Positions 1 to 6,744 are shown, numbered from the stretch's first letter. The stretch is DNA of 12,874 bases from an uncultured Succinatimonas sp. (GCA_905201175.1 CAJKNC010000043.1:1-12874); one strand, 5' to 3'. A program made the numbers and translations. Notes: a model not told the origin generated them from the sequence alone.

Positions 1-46
1 AATATTTACATTAAAAATTATTAAATCTGTTCTTATGGAGTTATTT

Positions 47-892
47 ATGGAAAACTATTACACCTTAAAAAACGGAAAAAAAATCCCTTCTATTGGTTAC
101 GGAACCTTCAAAATTACTGATAAAGATGACTGCATCCATCATGTAAAAGAAGCAATTGAGCTGGGCTATAAGCACATAGATACAGCCCATGCTTATAATA
201 ACGAAGAATTTGTTGGTATTGGAATTAAAGAGTCAGGAATTAAAAGGGAAGATCTGTTCCTTACTACAAAAGTCTGGAATACCGAGAGAGGCTATGACAA
301 GACTTTAAAAGCTTTTGATGCTTCATTAAAAAAACTAGGGGTCGATTATGTGGATCTCTACCTTATTCACTGGCCTGCAGTCTTAGCAAAATACCCTAAC
401 TACAAAGAATTAAATAAATCTTCATGGCAGGCTTTAGAGCGCCTATATAAGGACGGCAAAGTAAAAGCCATCGGCGTTTCTAATTTTACCTGCGAACATC
501 TCAAGCCCCTGCTTGACAGTGAAATTCCGCCTATGGTAAATCAGATTGAATTTCATCCCGGCTATATGCAGAAAGATGTTTTAAAGCTTTCTCAGGATAA
601 CGGCATAGTAGTTGAAGCCTGGAGCCCTCTTGGACGAGGCGCACTTATAAATGCTGAAATCATCACTAAGCTAGCACAAAAATATAATACAACTGCTGCA
701 AATATCTGCATCAGCTTCTGTTTTGCTCATCATGTGCTGCCTTTAGTTAAATCTAACCACAAAGAACGCATGCAGAGCAATTTAGATGCTTATAAGATTA
801 GTCTAGACAAGGCCGACTTGGAACTTTTAGATAATGTCGGCAATAATCTAGGCTGGAGCGGACTCGATCCTGAAAAGATTAATTTTGCCTAA
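47..892 (+). CDS. Aldo/keto reductase (NADPH-dependent type)
   Basis: A cytosolic TIM-barrel oxidoreductase that would reduce aldehydes or ketones with NAD(P)H; its physiological substrate cannot be read from the sequence. Numbered from the start chosen here (281 residues), the AKR catalytic tetrad is complete: Asp45 (HIDTAHAY), Tyr50, Lys75 (LTTKVWN) and His108 (YLIHWP). The family motifs GVSNF and VNQIEFHP follow, then SPLGRG and the C-terminal KSNHKERMQSN cofactor-phosphate region, so the protein is intact and of normal AKR length. I prefer the ATG at 47 to the ATG at 35, because the earlier ATG is embedded in a GGAG Shine-Dalgarno sequence (37-40) placed 6 bases before position 47. The sequence most resembles 2,5-diketogluconate/methylglyoxal reductase-type AKRs. 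It is monocistronic as far as can be seen, and its stop codon overlaps the stop of the convergent ABC gene. The family call is very safe; a named substrate would be a guess. Confidence 0.95.
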   Translation: MENYYTLKNGKKIPSIGYGTFKITDKDDCIHHVKEAIELGYKHIDTAHAYNNEEFVGIGIKESGIKREDLFLTTKVWNTERGYDKTLKAFDASLKKLGVDYVDLYLIHWPAVLAKYPNYKELNKSSWQALERLYKDGKVKAIGVSNFTCEHLKPLLDSEIPPMVNQIEFHPGYMQKDVLKLSQDNGIVVEAWSPLGRGALINAEIITKLAQKYNTTAANICISFCFAHHVLPLVKSNHKERMQSNLDAYKISLDKADLELLDNVGNNLGWSGLDPEKINFA

Positions 893-2727
893 TCTCCCAA
901 AAAACCGCCTGTCTGCAGAGTCCACAGGCGGTAATACAGGCCTTGCTTTGCTAAAAGCTCCTTATGCGTTCCTTCTTCAGCTAAACGGCCGCCGTCAATA
1001 ACCACAATCCTATCCATAAGCGCTAGCGTAGATAAGCGATGTGCAATAGCAATCACCGTTCGATTCTGCATTACATTTCTTAAATTTTGCTCAATAATTT
1101 TTTCTGACTGCGAATCTAAAGCCGAAGTAGCCTCATCTAAAATTAAAATCGGCGCAGATCTTATTAAAACCCTAGCTAAAGCTATTCTCTGACGCTGTCC
1201 TCCTGAAAGCTTTACCCCGCGCTCGCCTACCATAGTGTCAAAACCGCTGCCGCCTCTATAATCAGAAAGATTTTCAATAAAGCCTAAAGAATCTGTAAGT
1301 CTTGCAGCCTGCTCCAAATCCTCTTTTTGCACATTATCACAGCCATAAATAATGTTTTCTCCAATAGTTCGATGCATAAGGCTAGGATCTTGAGATACCA
1401 TCGCAAAGAGCTCATGCAATTCATCTTGCCGAATATCCCTTAAATCCACCCCATCGATTAAAATTGCCCCTGAAGTCGGATCATAAAAACGTAATAATAA
1501 GCTTACTAAAGTAGATTTACCGGCCCCAGATGGTCCAACAATACCTATGCGCTCGCCTTTCTTTATTTTTAAATTAAAATTAGAAATTACATTCTGTGCT
1601 TTATTGTCATAAGCAAAATATAAGTTTCTAAATTCAATTTCCTTATTGAAGCCTTTAAGCTCTTTAGGAACTTCTGGATCTTTTACGCCCAAAGGCTTAG
1701 AAATAGTCTGCATTCCGTCATATACCGTACCGATATTTTCATAAATAGCGCCTACCTCCCACATAATCCAGCGTGACATATTGATCATGCGGATGGAGAT
1801 GGCTACAGCTATAGCAATAACTCCTGGCGTAATCAGGTATGAGGCCCACAGCCACAGGGATGTCATAATCAAAGATATTAAAAGAGTGTAATTCATCAGC
1901 TGCACGCTGACATCAAATAAGGTTAGGATCCTTAATGCTTTGTATTCAGTGCCGATAAAATTGCCCATAGCCTGCTGGGCATAAAATGCTTCCCTGCCAT
2001 TGCCGCCAAAAAGCTTGACGGTTGAAATATTTGCATAGCTATCGACAATGCGTCCTACCATATCAGACCGCGTATCTGCTTGCAGCGCAGCTGCCATACG
2101 TAAGCGCGGTATAAAGAAAAATAACGCACAGCTATACAATATAAGCCATATGCTCAAAGGAAGACACAGCCATAAATTTGCATTAGACAGCATCCAAAGC
2201 ATGGTTGCTATATAAACAATCAAATGAATCGCCACATCGATAAGCTTTAAAACAGCAGTTCTCACTGCCAGGGCTGTCTGCATAACCTTATTTGCCACTC
2301 GTCCGGCAAATTCATCACTAAAAAAGGACAACGACTGATTTAACAGATAACGGTGTACCTGCCAGCGAATCTGCATAGTGTAATTTGAAGATACGCTTTG
2401 ATGCAAAAGCAAAGAATGAAAAATCGACGCTAAAGGAAGGATCACTCCGGCAATCGTCAGCATCATAGCCAGCTGCGAACCATAATGCTGCATAAATTCA
2501 TAACGCGAAGAGACCGTAGTCCAATCTACAAGACGGCCTAAACATACAAAAAAAAGAGCTTCACCCACAGCTATAGTAGAATTTAATAAGCCAATGGCTA
2601 ATAAAAACTTCCATAAACCGTGAGTGTAAAAGCAGATGAACTTTACAAGACCTTGAGGGGGAGGTCCATTATCTTCTTTAGGAAACGGTGGAACTAAGCT
2701 TTCGAACCACCGCAAGAGCTTTTCCAT
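889..2727 (-). CDS. ABC exporter, fused permease and ATPase (half-transporter)
   Basis: A 612-residue ABC half-exporter expected to homodimerise, or pair with a partner, in the inner membrane and use ATP to export a hydrophobic or drug-like compound or a lipid. An N-terminal permease domain (about residues 35-320) has roughly six hydrophobic spans, near 40-62, 86-108, 163-182, 186-206, 275-297 and 300-316. The nucleotide-binding domain follows: Walker A GPSGAGKST at 398-406, Q-loop Gln446, signature LSGGQ at 507-511, Walker B ending Asp531-Glu532, D-loop SALD and H-loop His563, so it should be catalytically competent. A Pro-rich stretch (PPFPKEDNGPPP) precedes the first span. The start overlaps the stop of the upstream gene by one base (TAATG), which suggests translational coupling. 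The last codons carry an intrinsic terminator. It resembles MsbA/multidrug-type exporters, but the substrate is unknown. Confidence 0.93.
   Translation of the reverse strand: MEKLLRWFESLVPPFPKEDNGPPPQGLVKFICFYTHGLWKFLLAIGLLNSTIAVGEALFFVCLGRLVDWTTVSSRYEFMQHYGSQLAMMLTIAGVILPLASIFHSLLLHQSVSSNYTMQIRWQVHRYLLNQSLSFFSDEFAGRVANKVMQTALAVRTAVLKLIDVAIHLIVYIATMLWMLSNANLWLCLPLSIWLILYSCALFFFIPRLRMAAALQADTRSDMVGRIVDSYANISTVKLFGGNGREAFYAQQAMGNFIGTEYKALRILTLFDVSVQLMNYTLLISLIMTSLWLWASYLITPGVIAIAVAISIRMINMSRWIMWEVGAIYENIGTVYDGMQTISKPLGVKDPEVPKELKGFNKEIEFRNLYFAYDNKAQNVISNFNLKIKKGERIGIVGPSGAGKSTLVSLLLRFYDPTSGAILIDGVDLRDIRQDELHELFAMVSQDPSLMHRTIGENIIYGCDNVQKEDLEQAARLTDSLGFIENLSDYRGGSGFDTMVGERGVKLSGGQRQRIALARVLIRSAPILILDEATSALDSQSEKIIEQNLRNVMQNRTVIAIAHRLSTLALMDRIVVIDGGRLAEEGTHKELLAKQGLYYRLWTLQTGGFLGD
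899..932 (-). terminator. Intrinsic terminator inside the 3' end of the ABC exporter gene
   Basis: On the minus strand a perfect 9-bp stem (ACCGCCTGT with ACAGGCGGT, plus-strand 904-912 and 924-932), with an 11-base loop, runs straight into six T residues (plus-strand A run 899-904). The stop codon of the ABC gene is still ahead, at 889-891, so the hairpin and U-tract are translated: they encode the C-terminal TGGFLGD. In the plus direction the hairpin is followed by AATACAGG, so it offers no U-tract to the convergent aldo/keto reductase transcript. Confidence 0.85.
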
Positions 2728-3638
2728 TATTTGGACATTGCTTCCATAATATCTTCAATACGATTATTTGCTACATCAAAATGTCTGGCAATAGCTGCAA
2801 CATGATTTGGAAGCATTGCATCGCCGACGACATTGCCTCCGGCAACAACATAAAGAGGGTTAAATTCGCTTATATACTCCAAGCGCTTTAAGCACTCCTC
2901 AACATTTTCCTGTCCGCCGCGCTCTATAACAGAATTATCAATTGTAATGAGACCGCGAATAACATTGGTTATTACCGCAGCAATGCCCTTTACATAATAA
3001 ATATTATCGTCAGAATCAAAATGACTCATATTCTCATTATTTAAAATGCCTAAAGCATAGTCGCACATGCTATCGCAGTATTTTAAAATCAAATAAACAT
3101 CATCTGATTTTACATTATAAATGCCGGCATTCTTAGCTGCAGTGCCAATGCTCTCAGCCCAAGAAAGCCAATTTCTAATTCCGTTCTTATATTTGCCTTC
3201 TGCATCATAGATAAACCAAAAACCCCATACTTTTTCACTATAGGTAAAAAAGCGCGAGGTTGCATCAGCTAATCTAGGATCGATAGTGTCATTACTGCCA
3301 AAACGAGCTACTGTTTTGGCAATAATATCTGAAGCAGGACGAGTTGCATAAATCACGCCTCTTTGGAAAGAGGTAGTATTGTCCAAAATAGAAGGTACAA
3401 ACATTAAATCATTAGGTAACCAACCAAAAAATGAATTCAGCTCATCATCTAAAGCCTTTGTACAAGCAGTAGCCATAACTACGGCTTTATCATGATCCGT
3501 CGCCTGCTCATCTAGGGGCTGTGGATTATAAAGCTCTGCTGATGGTGAGCTTATAAGACCTACAGCTAATAAATAGACAGCATATACGCCAACTAAAACA
3601 GCTCCTGTATATTTAAGTTTTCTGGAATCAAATTTCAT
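2727..3638 (-). CDS. DUF2333-like membrane-anchored protein of unknown function
   Basis: A protein of about 303 residues that I match by eye to the DUF2333 family of proteobacterial proteins, on the basis of the stretch GWLPNDLMFVPSILDN followed by TSFQRGVIYATR; the family has no assigned biochemical role that I can state. It begins with a short basic segment and one hydrophobic span (about residues 10-31), with the rest probably outside the cytoplasm or peripheral to the membrane. No catalytic motif is evident. Two ATG codons compete. I chose 3638 because TAGGAA sits 6-7 bases before it, whereas it directly abuts the ATG at 3644. The gene lies 43 bases after nadB and overlaps the ABC exporter start by one base, so it is probably the middle gene of a three-gene operon. 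The gene is certain; the family name is fairly sure; the function is unknown. Confidence 0.88.
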   Translation of the reverse strand: MKFDSRKLKYTGAVLVGVYAVYLLAVGLISSPSAELYNPQPLDEQATDHDKAVVMATACTKALDDELNSFFGWLPNDLMFVPSILDNTTSFQRGVIYATRPASDIIAKTVARFGSNDTIDPRLADATSRFFTYSEKVWGFWFIYDAEGKYKNGIRNWLSWAESIGTAAKNAGIYNVKSDDVYLILKYCDSMCDYALGILNNENMSHFDSDDNIYYVKGIAAVITNVIRGLITIDNSVIERGGQENVEECLKRLEYISEFNPLYVVAGGNVVGDAMLPNHVAAIARHFDVANNRIEDIMEAMSK

Positions 3639-3681
3639 GGTCATTTCCTAATGCAAGTTTGATCTTAAGGGATCCTTCTGT

Positions 3682-5298
3682 TTACAGCACCTGACTATTT
3701 CGCAAAATAGTCGGAACTGCTACATCATTTGTCTGCGGATAATCTAAATTATAATGCAAACCACGTGATTCATGACGCGCTTGAGCTGATTTAACAATAA
3801 TTTCAGCCACAACTAAAAGATTTCGCAATTCTAATAAATTACGTGAAACTTTGAAATTAGCATAATATTCAGCGACTTCTTTTTTAAGAAGCTCAATTCT
3901 ATGCAAAGCTCGCTCAAGACGCTTATTTGTGCGTACAATGCCGACATAATCCCACATGGTAAGACGCAGCTCATGCCAGTTATGGGTAATGATAACTTCT
4001 TCATCTGAGTTATCCACCAAGCTTTCATCCCAATCAGGAATTGCAAAATCCTCACATTCGTCATCATCCAAACGCTTTAGAATATCAGTAGCCGCAGCTT
4101 TGCCATAGACCACGCACTCTAACAAAGAATTAGATGCCAAACGATTAGCTCCGTGCAGACCGGTATACGCGCACTCGCCGATAGCATATAGACCGGTAAT
4201 ATCGGTTCTTGCCTTCTTGTCAACCATTACTCCGCCGCAGGTAAAATGAGCTGCAGGGACAATAGGTATCGGCTGTTTAGTGATATCAATGCCCACTTTC
4301 AAGCAGCGCTCATAAATAGTCGGGAAATGCTTTTTCAAAAATTCCGGACTCTTAAAGCTGATATCCAGGTACATGCACGGCGCACCCAAACGCTTCATTT
4401 CATGATCGATAGCACGGGCTACAATATCACGCGGGGCTAATTCCAAGCGCTCATCATAATTTTGCATGAATCTGGTGCCGTCCGGACGCTTAAGCTGAGC
4501 CCCCTCTCCGCGCAAAGCTTCAGTTAATAAAAAATTTCTGTCTGCATCGCAATAAAGAGTAGTTGGGTGGAACTGATTAAATTCCATATTAGCTACACGG
4601 CAGCCTGCGCGCCAGGCCATAGCTATGCCGTCACCTGAGCTAACCTCCGGATTGCAGGTATATTGATAAACCTTTGATGCGCCTCCAGTACATAAAGCTA
4701 CGAATTTAGCACGAACAGTCTCAACATGACCTGATTCTACATTTAAGACATAAGCACCCAGGACGCGGTTACCAGCTAAGCCTAGCTTTGTGGTTGTAAT
4801 CAAATCAATAGCATTTCTATTTTCTAAGATTGTAATATTAGGGTGCTCTTTAGCCCGAGCAATAAGGGTTTCCTGAATAGAGCGGCCGGTGTGATCTTCT
4901 GCATGAAAAATTCTTCTGTGAGAATGACCGCCTTCGCGATGCAGATGATAAGGAGACTGACCTTCCTCCTGGGTTTCCTCTTTCATATCAAAAGGAACCC
5001 CTATATCAATTAGCCACTGAATAGAATCGTGAGCATTACGAGCTACAAACTCAACAGTGTTTTCATCACATAGTCCAGCACCTGCAATACAAGTATCGCG
5101 AATATGAGATTTTAGAGAATCGTCATCATCCTTAAGATTGTATACACCGGCAATACCGCCTTGCGCATAATTAGTAGATCCTGCACAAGCATCCTCTTTA
5201 GAAATTACTATGACCTTAGCTTTATCAGCAATTCCTAAGGCTAAAGTTAAACCTGCAGCTCCGCTACCGATAATAAGACAATCTGTTGAATAGTTCAT
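3682..5298 (-). CDS. nadB: L-aspartate oxidase
   Basis: A flavoprotein that oxidises L-aspartate to iminoaspartate, the first step of de novo NAD synthesis; NadA then condenses the product with dihydroxyacetone phosphate to quinolinate. Oxygen or fumarate can accept the electrons, and fumarate would matter in an anaerobe. At 538 residues it matches E. coli NadB in length. Visible signatures are the FAD-binding GSGAAG at 11-16, NYAQGGIAG at 43-51, HREGGHSHRR at 120-129, and the C-terminal GLHGANRLASNSLLE. Residues corresponding to the known active-site set are all present: Glu122, His244, Arg290, His351 and Arg386. The ATG at 5298 is the only plausible start, as an in-frame stop lies at 5316-5314. 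No Shine-Dalgarno sequence lies next to it; the nearest good one sits upstream across a hairpin. nadA and nadC are not in the window. Confidence 0.97.
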   Translation of the reverse strand: MNYSTDCLIIGSGAAGLTLALGIADKAKVIVISKEDACAGSTNYAQGGIAGVYNLKDDDDSLKSHIRDTCIAGAGLCDENTVEFVARNAHDSIQWLIDIGVPFDMKEETQEEGQSPYHLHREGGHSHRRIFHAEDHTGRSIQETLIARAKEHPNITILENRNAIDLITTTKLGLAGNRVLGAYVLNVESGHVETVRAKFVALCTGGASKVYQYTCNPEVSSGDGIAMAWRAGCRVANMEFNQFHPTTLYCDADRNFLLTEALRGEGAQLKRPDGTRFMQNYDERLELAPRDIVARAIDHEMKRLGAPCMYLDISFKSPEFLKKHFPTIYERCLKVGIDITKQPIPIVPAAHFTCGGVMVDKKARTDITGLYAIGECAYTGLHGANRLASNSLLECVVYGKAAATDILKRLDDDECEDFAIPDWDESLVDNSDEEVIITHNWHELRLTMWDYVGIVRTNKRLERALHRIELLKKEVAEYYANFKVSRNLLELRNLLVVAEIIVKSAQARHESRGLHYNLDYPQTNDVAVPTILRNSQVL

Positions 5299-5337
5299 TA
5301 AAAAATTTCGGTACTAAAAAACTAAGTGCCGACTCCT
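5299..5337 (-). promoter_or_regulatory. nadB leader: Shine-Dalgarno separated from start by a hairpin
   Basis: Reading the minus strand, an AGGAG Shine-Dalgarno sequence (plus 5337-5333) is followed at once by a potential stem: arm TCGGCACT (5332-5325), a 9-base loop, then arm AGTACCGA (5315-5308), with one C/A mismatch. Nine bases later comes the nadB ATG at 5298. Linear SD-to-ATG spacing is 34 bases, too far for normal use, but folding the stem would leave about 9 bases. A run of six T residues just before the ATG means the same hairpin could also act as a weak attenuator. Stability is marginal, so this is a hypothesis based on geometry. Confidence 0.4.
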
Positions 5338-5390
5338 GTTAAAATTTAAACTAAATTAAAAAATAAATGCTAAGCCTTTTCAAAGGTTAC

Positions 5391-5412
5391 ACTATACTGT
5401 ATTCCACAATAG
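5391..5412 (-). promoter_or_regulatory. Candidate nadB promoter -10 with overlapping dyad
   Basis: On the minus strand TATAGT (plus 5396-5391) matches the -10 consensus at five of six positions and would start transcription near 5384, about 86 bases before the nadB ATG. No convincing -35 is found 16-18 bases upstream. A broken dyad overlaps the -10: CTAT and ATAG at the ends (5392-5395, 5409-5412) with TG and CA inside, which could bind a dimeric repressor. It does not look like the E. coli NadR box that I know (TGTTTA-N6-TAAACA). Confidence 0.3.
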
Positions 5413-5462
5413 AATAGAGTTAAAGAAAATAAAACAAAAAACTAAAATTTAAAACATTTTTT

Positions 5463-5491
5463 TTATCTTGCATTTTAAAAATGCAAAATAA
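5463..5491. promoter_or_regulatory. Long palindrome, candidate operator
   Basis: TTGCATTTTAAAAATGCAA at 5468-5486 is a perfect 9-bp inverted repeat around a single central A. After one mismatched base on each side, symmetry continues for four more pairs (TTAT/ATAA), giving a 29-base near-palindrome. A one-base loop makes an RNA hairpin unlikely to be the purpose, so a DNA-binding site for a dimeric regulator is the better reading. It lies about 170 bases upstream of nadB and about 30 bases upstream of a TATAAT on the plus strand. Confidence 0.45.
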
Positions 5492-5492
5492 C

Positions 5493-5521
5493 TTAAACTC
5501 TCTAAATTATATAACTATAAT
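5493..5521 (+). promoter_or_regulatory. Candidate promoter reading toward the sugar kinase
   Basis: A perfect -10 TATAAT (5516-5521) lies 17 bases after TTAAAC (5493-5498), a -35 with only three consensus matches. Transcription would start near 5528, just ahead of a GAGGA sequence and the possible 11-codon leader ORF. In DNA this AT-rich a chance TATAAT is quite possible. Confidence 0.35.
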
Positions 5522-5544
5522 TTAAATGTTTTTGAGGAATAAAA

Positions 5545-5580
5545 TTGATTGTCTTGGATCTAAACGACAGGCGCAAGTAA
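5545..5580 (+). CDS. Possible 11-codon leader peptide ORF (TTG start)
   Basis: A TTG codon at 5545 follows GAGGA (5534-5538) by six bases and opens an 11-codon frame, encoding (M)IVLDLNDRRK, closed by TAA. It sits just after a TATAAT promoter-like element and well before the sugar kinase at 5800. The peptide has no run of a single amino acid and I see no clear terminator/antiterminator pair after it, so attenuation is not demonstrated. It may be a chance ORF. Confidence 0.2.
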   Translation: MIVLDLNDRRK

Positions 5581-5598
5581 AAATTATGCAATAAATCA

Positions 5599-5635
5599 TT
5601 GATAATCAAAATTTATGCCTATACTGAAATTTCAG
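5599..5635 (+). promoter_or_regulatory. Candidate kinase promoter with CTGAAATTTCAG palindrome over the start site
   Basis: TTGATA (5599-5604) and TATACT (5620-5625) form a promoter-like pair with a short 15-base spacer. A perfect 12-base palindrome, CTGAAATTTCAG (5624-5635), overlaps the end of the -10 and the expected start of transcription, a classic repressor position. Its TGAAA/TTTCA half-sites resemble those of Cra/FruR boxes (TGAAACGNTTCA) but lack the two central bases. That resemblance is notable next to a fructose-phosphate-kinase-like gene but falls short of a Cra site. Confidence 0.35.
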
Positions 5636-5799
5636 CATCTTAATTAAAGGCTACAGCATAAATATCATATTTAAGATAAATCTCCGCCTACATCTATGCA
5701 GCAAAGATCTGAGAACTTTATTTTATGCAATCAGTCTAAATAAAAAACAAATTCTATTTATACCTAATAGTTAAAAACTGTTTTTAGCAAGGAGAAAGA

Positions 5800-6744
5800 A
5801 TGATCTATACCCTAACTGCCAGCCCCTCTCTCGATTTACTCATGACCTTGCCTGATACTTTAGAAAGCGGCGGAACCTACAGAGCTGATAGCGAGGAAAT
5901 TAGGCCCGGCGGCCGAGGCATAAATATCTCCATCATGCTGAAAAACTTAGGCTTTGACTCAACAGCTTTAGGCTTTGTGGCAGGATTTTCCGGCGATGAG
6001 CTGATGCGCCTTACAGCTGAAGCGGGAATCAAAACTGGATTTATACGGGTAAGAAAAGGCCGTACAAGGATAAATCTGCGCTTTAAAGATCAGGATGGAG
6101 AATATACCCGAATCAATGGCTTAGGACCGGTAGTCTCCGATCTCGACGCAAATTATCTAATCAGGCGTATAAACGATCTTAAAAGCGGTGATTTTTTAAT
6201 TCTCTCAGGAATTATTCCCCCTTCTATGCCTCAGGATATGTATAAGCGCTGCATTGAGCAGGTAAAAAATAAAGAAGTTTCAGTAATAATGGATTGCCCT
6301 CCTGAACTATGGCGTGATGCGCTGCCGCATAATCCATTCTTATTTAAAGCCAATTTAAGAGATCTGCGTTCCTATACAGGCTGTGCTCCGGATAATCCAG
6401 AGGAAATTATCGAAGCTGCCAGAGATATTCTTAAGGCAGGAGCCTGCAATATTTTAGTTTCCCTAGGCTCTCGCGGCGCAGTATTTGTCAGCAAAAACAG
6501 CGAGCCCCTGCACATTAAGGCGCCTAGCTCCTGCATAATTGACAGAATTGGCGCCGGAGATTCCATGATTTCAGGCTTCGTCGCGGATTATATTACTACC
6601 CGCGACATAAAAAGCGCTGCCATGACAGCAGTAGCTGCCGGAACTGCAACAGCTGGAACTAAAGGGCTGGGATCTTCCGTACAAGTACAGAGCCTTAAGG
6701 AATTAATCATCAATGAATTTGAAAATCAGCCTCAGGATTTTTAA
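5800..6744 (+). CDS. PfkB-family sugar-phosphate kinase, 1-phosphofructokinase type
   Basis: A 314-residue cytosolic ribokinase-fold (PfkB) kinase, closest in pattern to 1-phosphofructokinase, LacC and E. coli Pfk-2, which phosphorylate a sugar phosphate with ATP. Visible motifs are MIYTLTASPSLD at the N-terminus, the glycine motif PGGRGIN (36-42), RTRINLRF (88-95) in the substrate region, INGLGP (105-110), VSLGSRGA (220-227) and the catalytic GAGDSM (251-256) with Asp254 as base. Two signatures differ from usual FruK: Arg replaces Lys in GGKGIN, and KAN (183-185) replaces the conserved KPN. The start is clear: AAGGAG at 5789-5794 is five bases before the ATG. No fruA or fruB phosphotransferase genes adjoin it, so it stands as a single-gene unit between a regulatory gap and terminators. 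Substrate could be fructose 1-phosphate, tagatose 6-phosphate or fructose 6-phosphate. Confidence 0.9.
   Translation: MIYTLTASPSLDLLMTLPDTLESGGTYRADSEEIRPGGRGINISIMLKNLGFDSTALGFVAGFSGDELMRLTAEAGIKTGFIRVRKGRTRINLRFKDQDGEYTRINGLGPVVSDLDANYLIRRINDLKSGDFLILSGIIPPSMPQDMYKRCIEQVKNKEVSVIMDCPPELWRDALPHNPFLFKANLRDLRSYTGCAPDNPEEIIEAARDILKAGACNILVSLGSRGAVFVSKNSEPLHIKAPSSCIIDRIGAGDSMISGFVADYITTRDIKSAAMTAVAAGTATAGTKGLGSSVQVQSLKELIINEFENQPQDF

Larger units (their letters stand above)
5299..5799. other. 500-base divergent regulatory gap between nadB and the sugar kinase
   Basis: This very AT-rich stretch separates two divergent genes and holds no long reading frame or recognisable RNA gene. It is unusually rich in dyads: the nadB leader hairpin (5308-5332), CTAT...ATAG (5392-5412), a 9-bp perfect palindrome (5468-5486), TTGATAATCAA (5599-5609), CTGAAATTTCAG (5624-5635) and AAATATCATATTT (5660-5672). 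It also carries promoter-like hexamers in both directions and a possible 11-codon ORF at 5545-5580. The individual sites are entered separately where I can support them. Confidence 0.6.

Noticed and set aside
35..46. Upstream ATG at 35 as the aldo/keto reductase start
   Set aside because: The sequence ATGGAG here supplies the GGAG Shine-Dalgarno for the ATG at 47, and nothing resembling a ribosome site is well placed before 35.
80..90. Eight-base A tract in the early codons of the aldo/keto reductase, considered as a phase-variation or slippage site
   Set aside because: Similar A8 tracts occur elsewhere in this AT-rich window (for example in the HAD gene near 12483), the frame is intact, and the product is not a surface antigen.
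2688..2891. A 67-codon plus-strand open frame across the ABC exporter/DUF2333-like junction
   Set aside because: It runs antisense to two well-supported genes, has no ribosome-binding site, and its product resembles nothing; it is a shadow frame.
3645..3681. Terminator between nadB and the DUF2333-like gene
   Set aside because: The only symmetry is a short imperfect AAGGGATCCTT without a U-tract; the genes are more likely co-transcribed.
5590..5612. Possible Fur box around TGATAATCA in the nadB/kinase gap
   Set aside because: Only the central nine bases fit the Fur consensus; the outer thirds do not, and neither neighbouring gene is iron-related.
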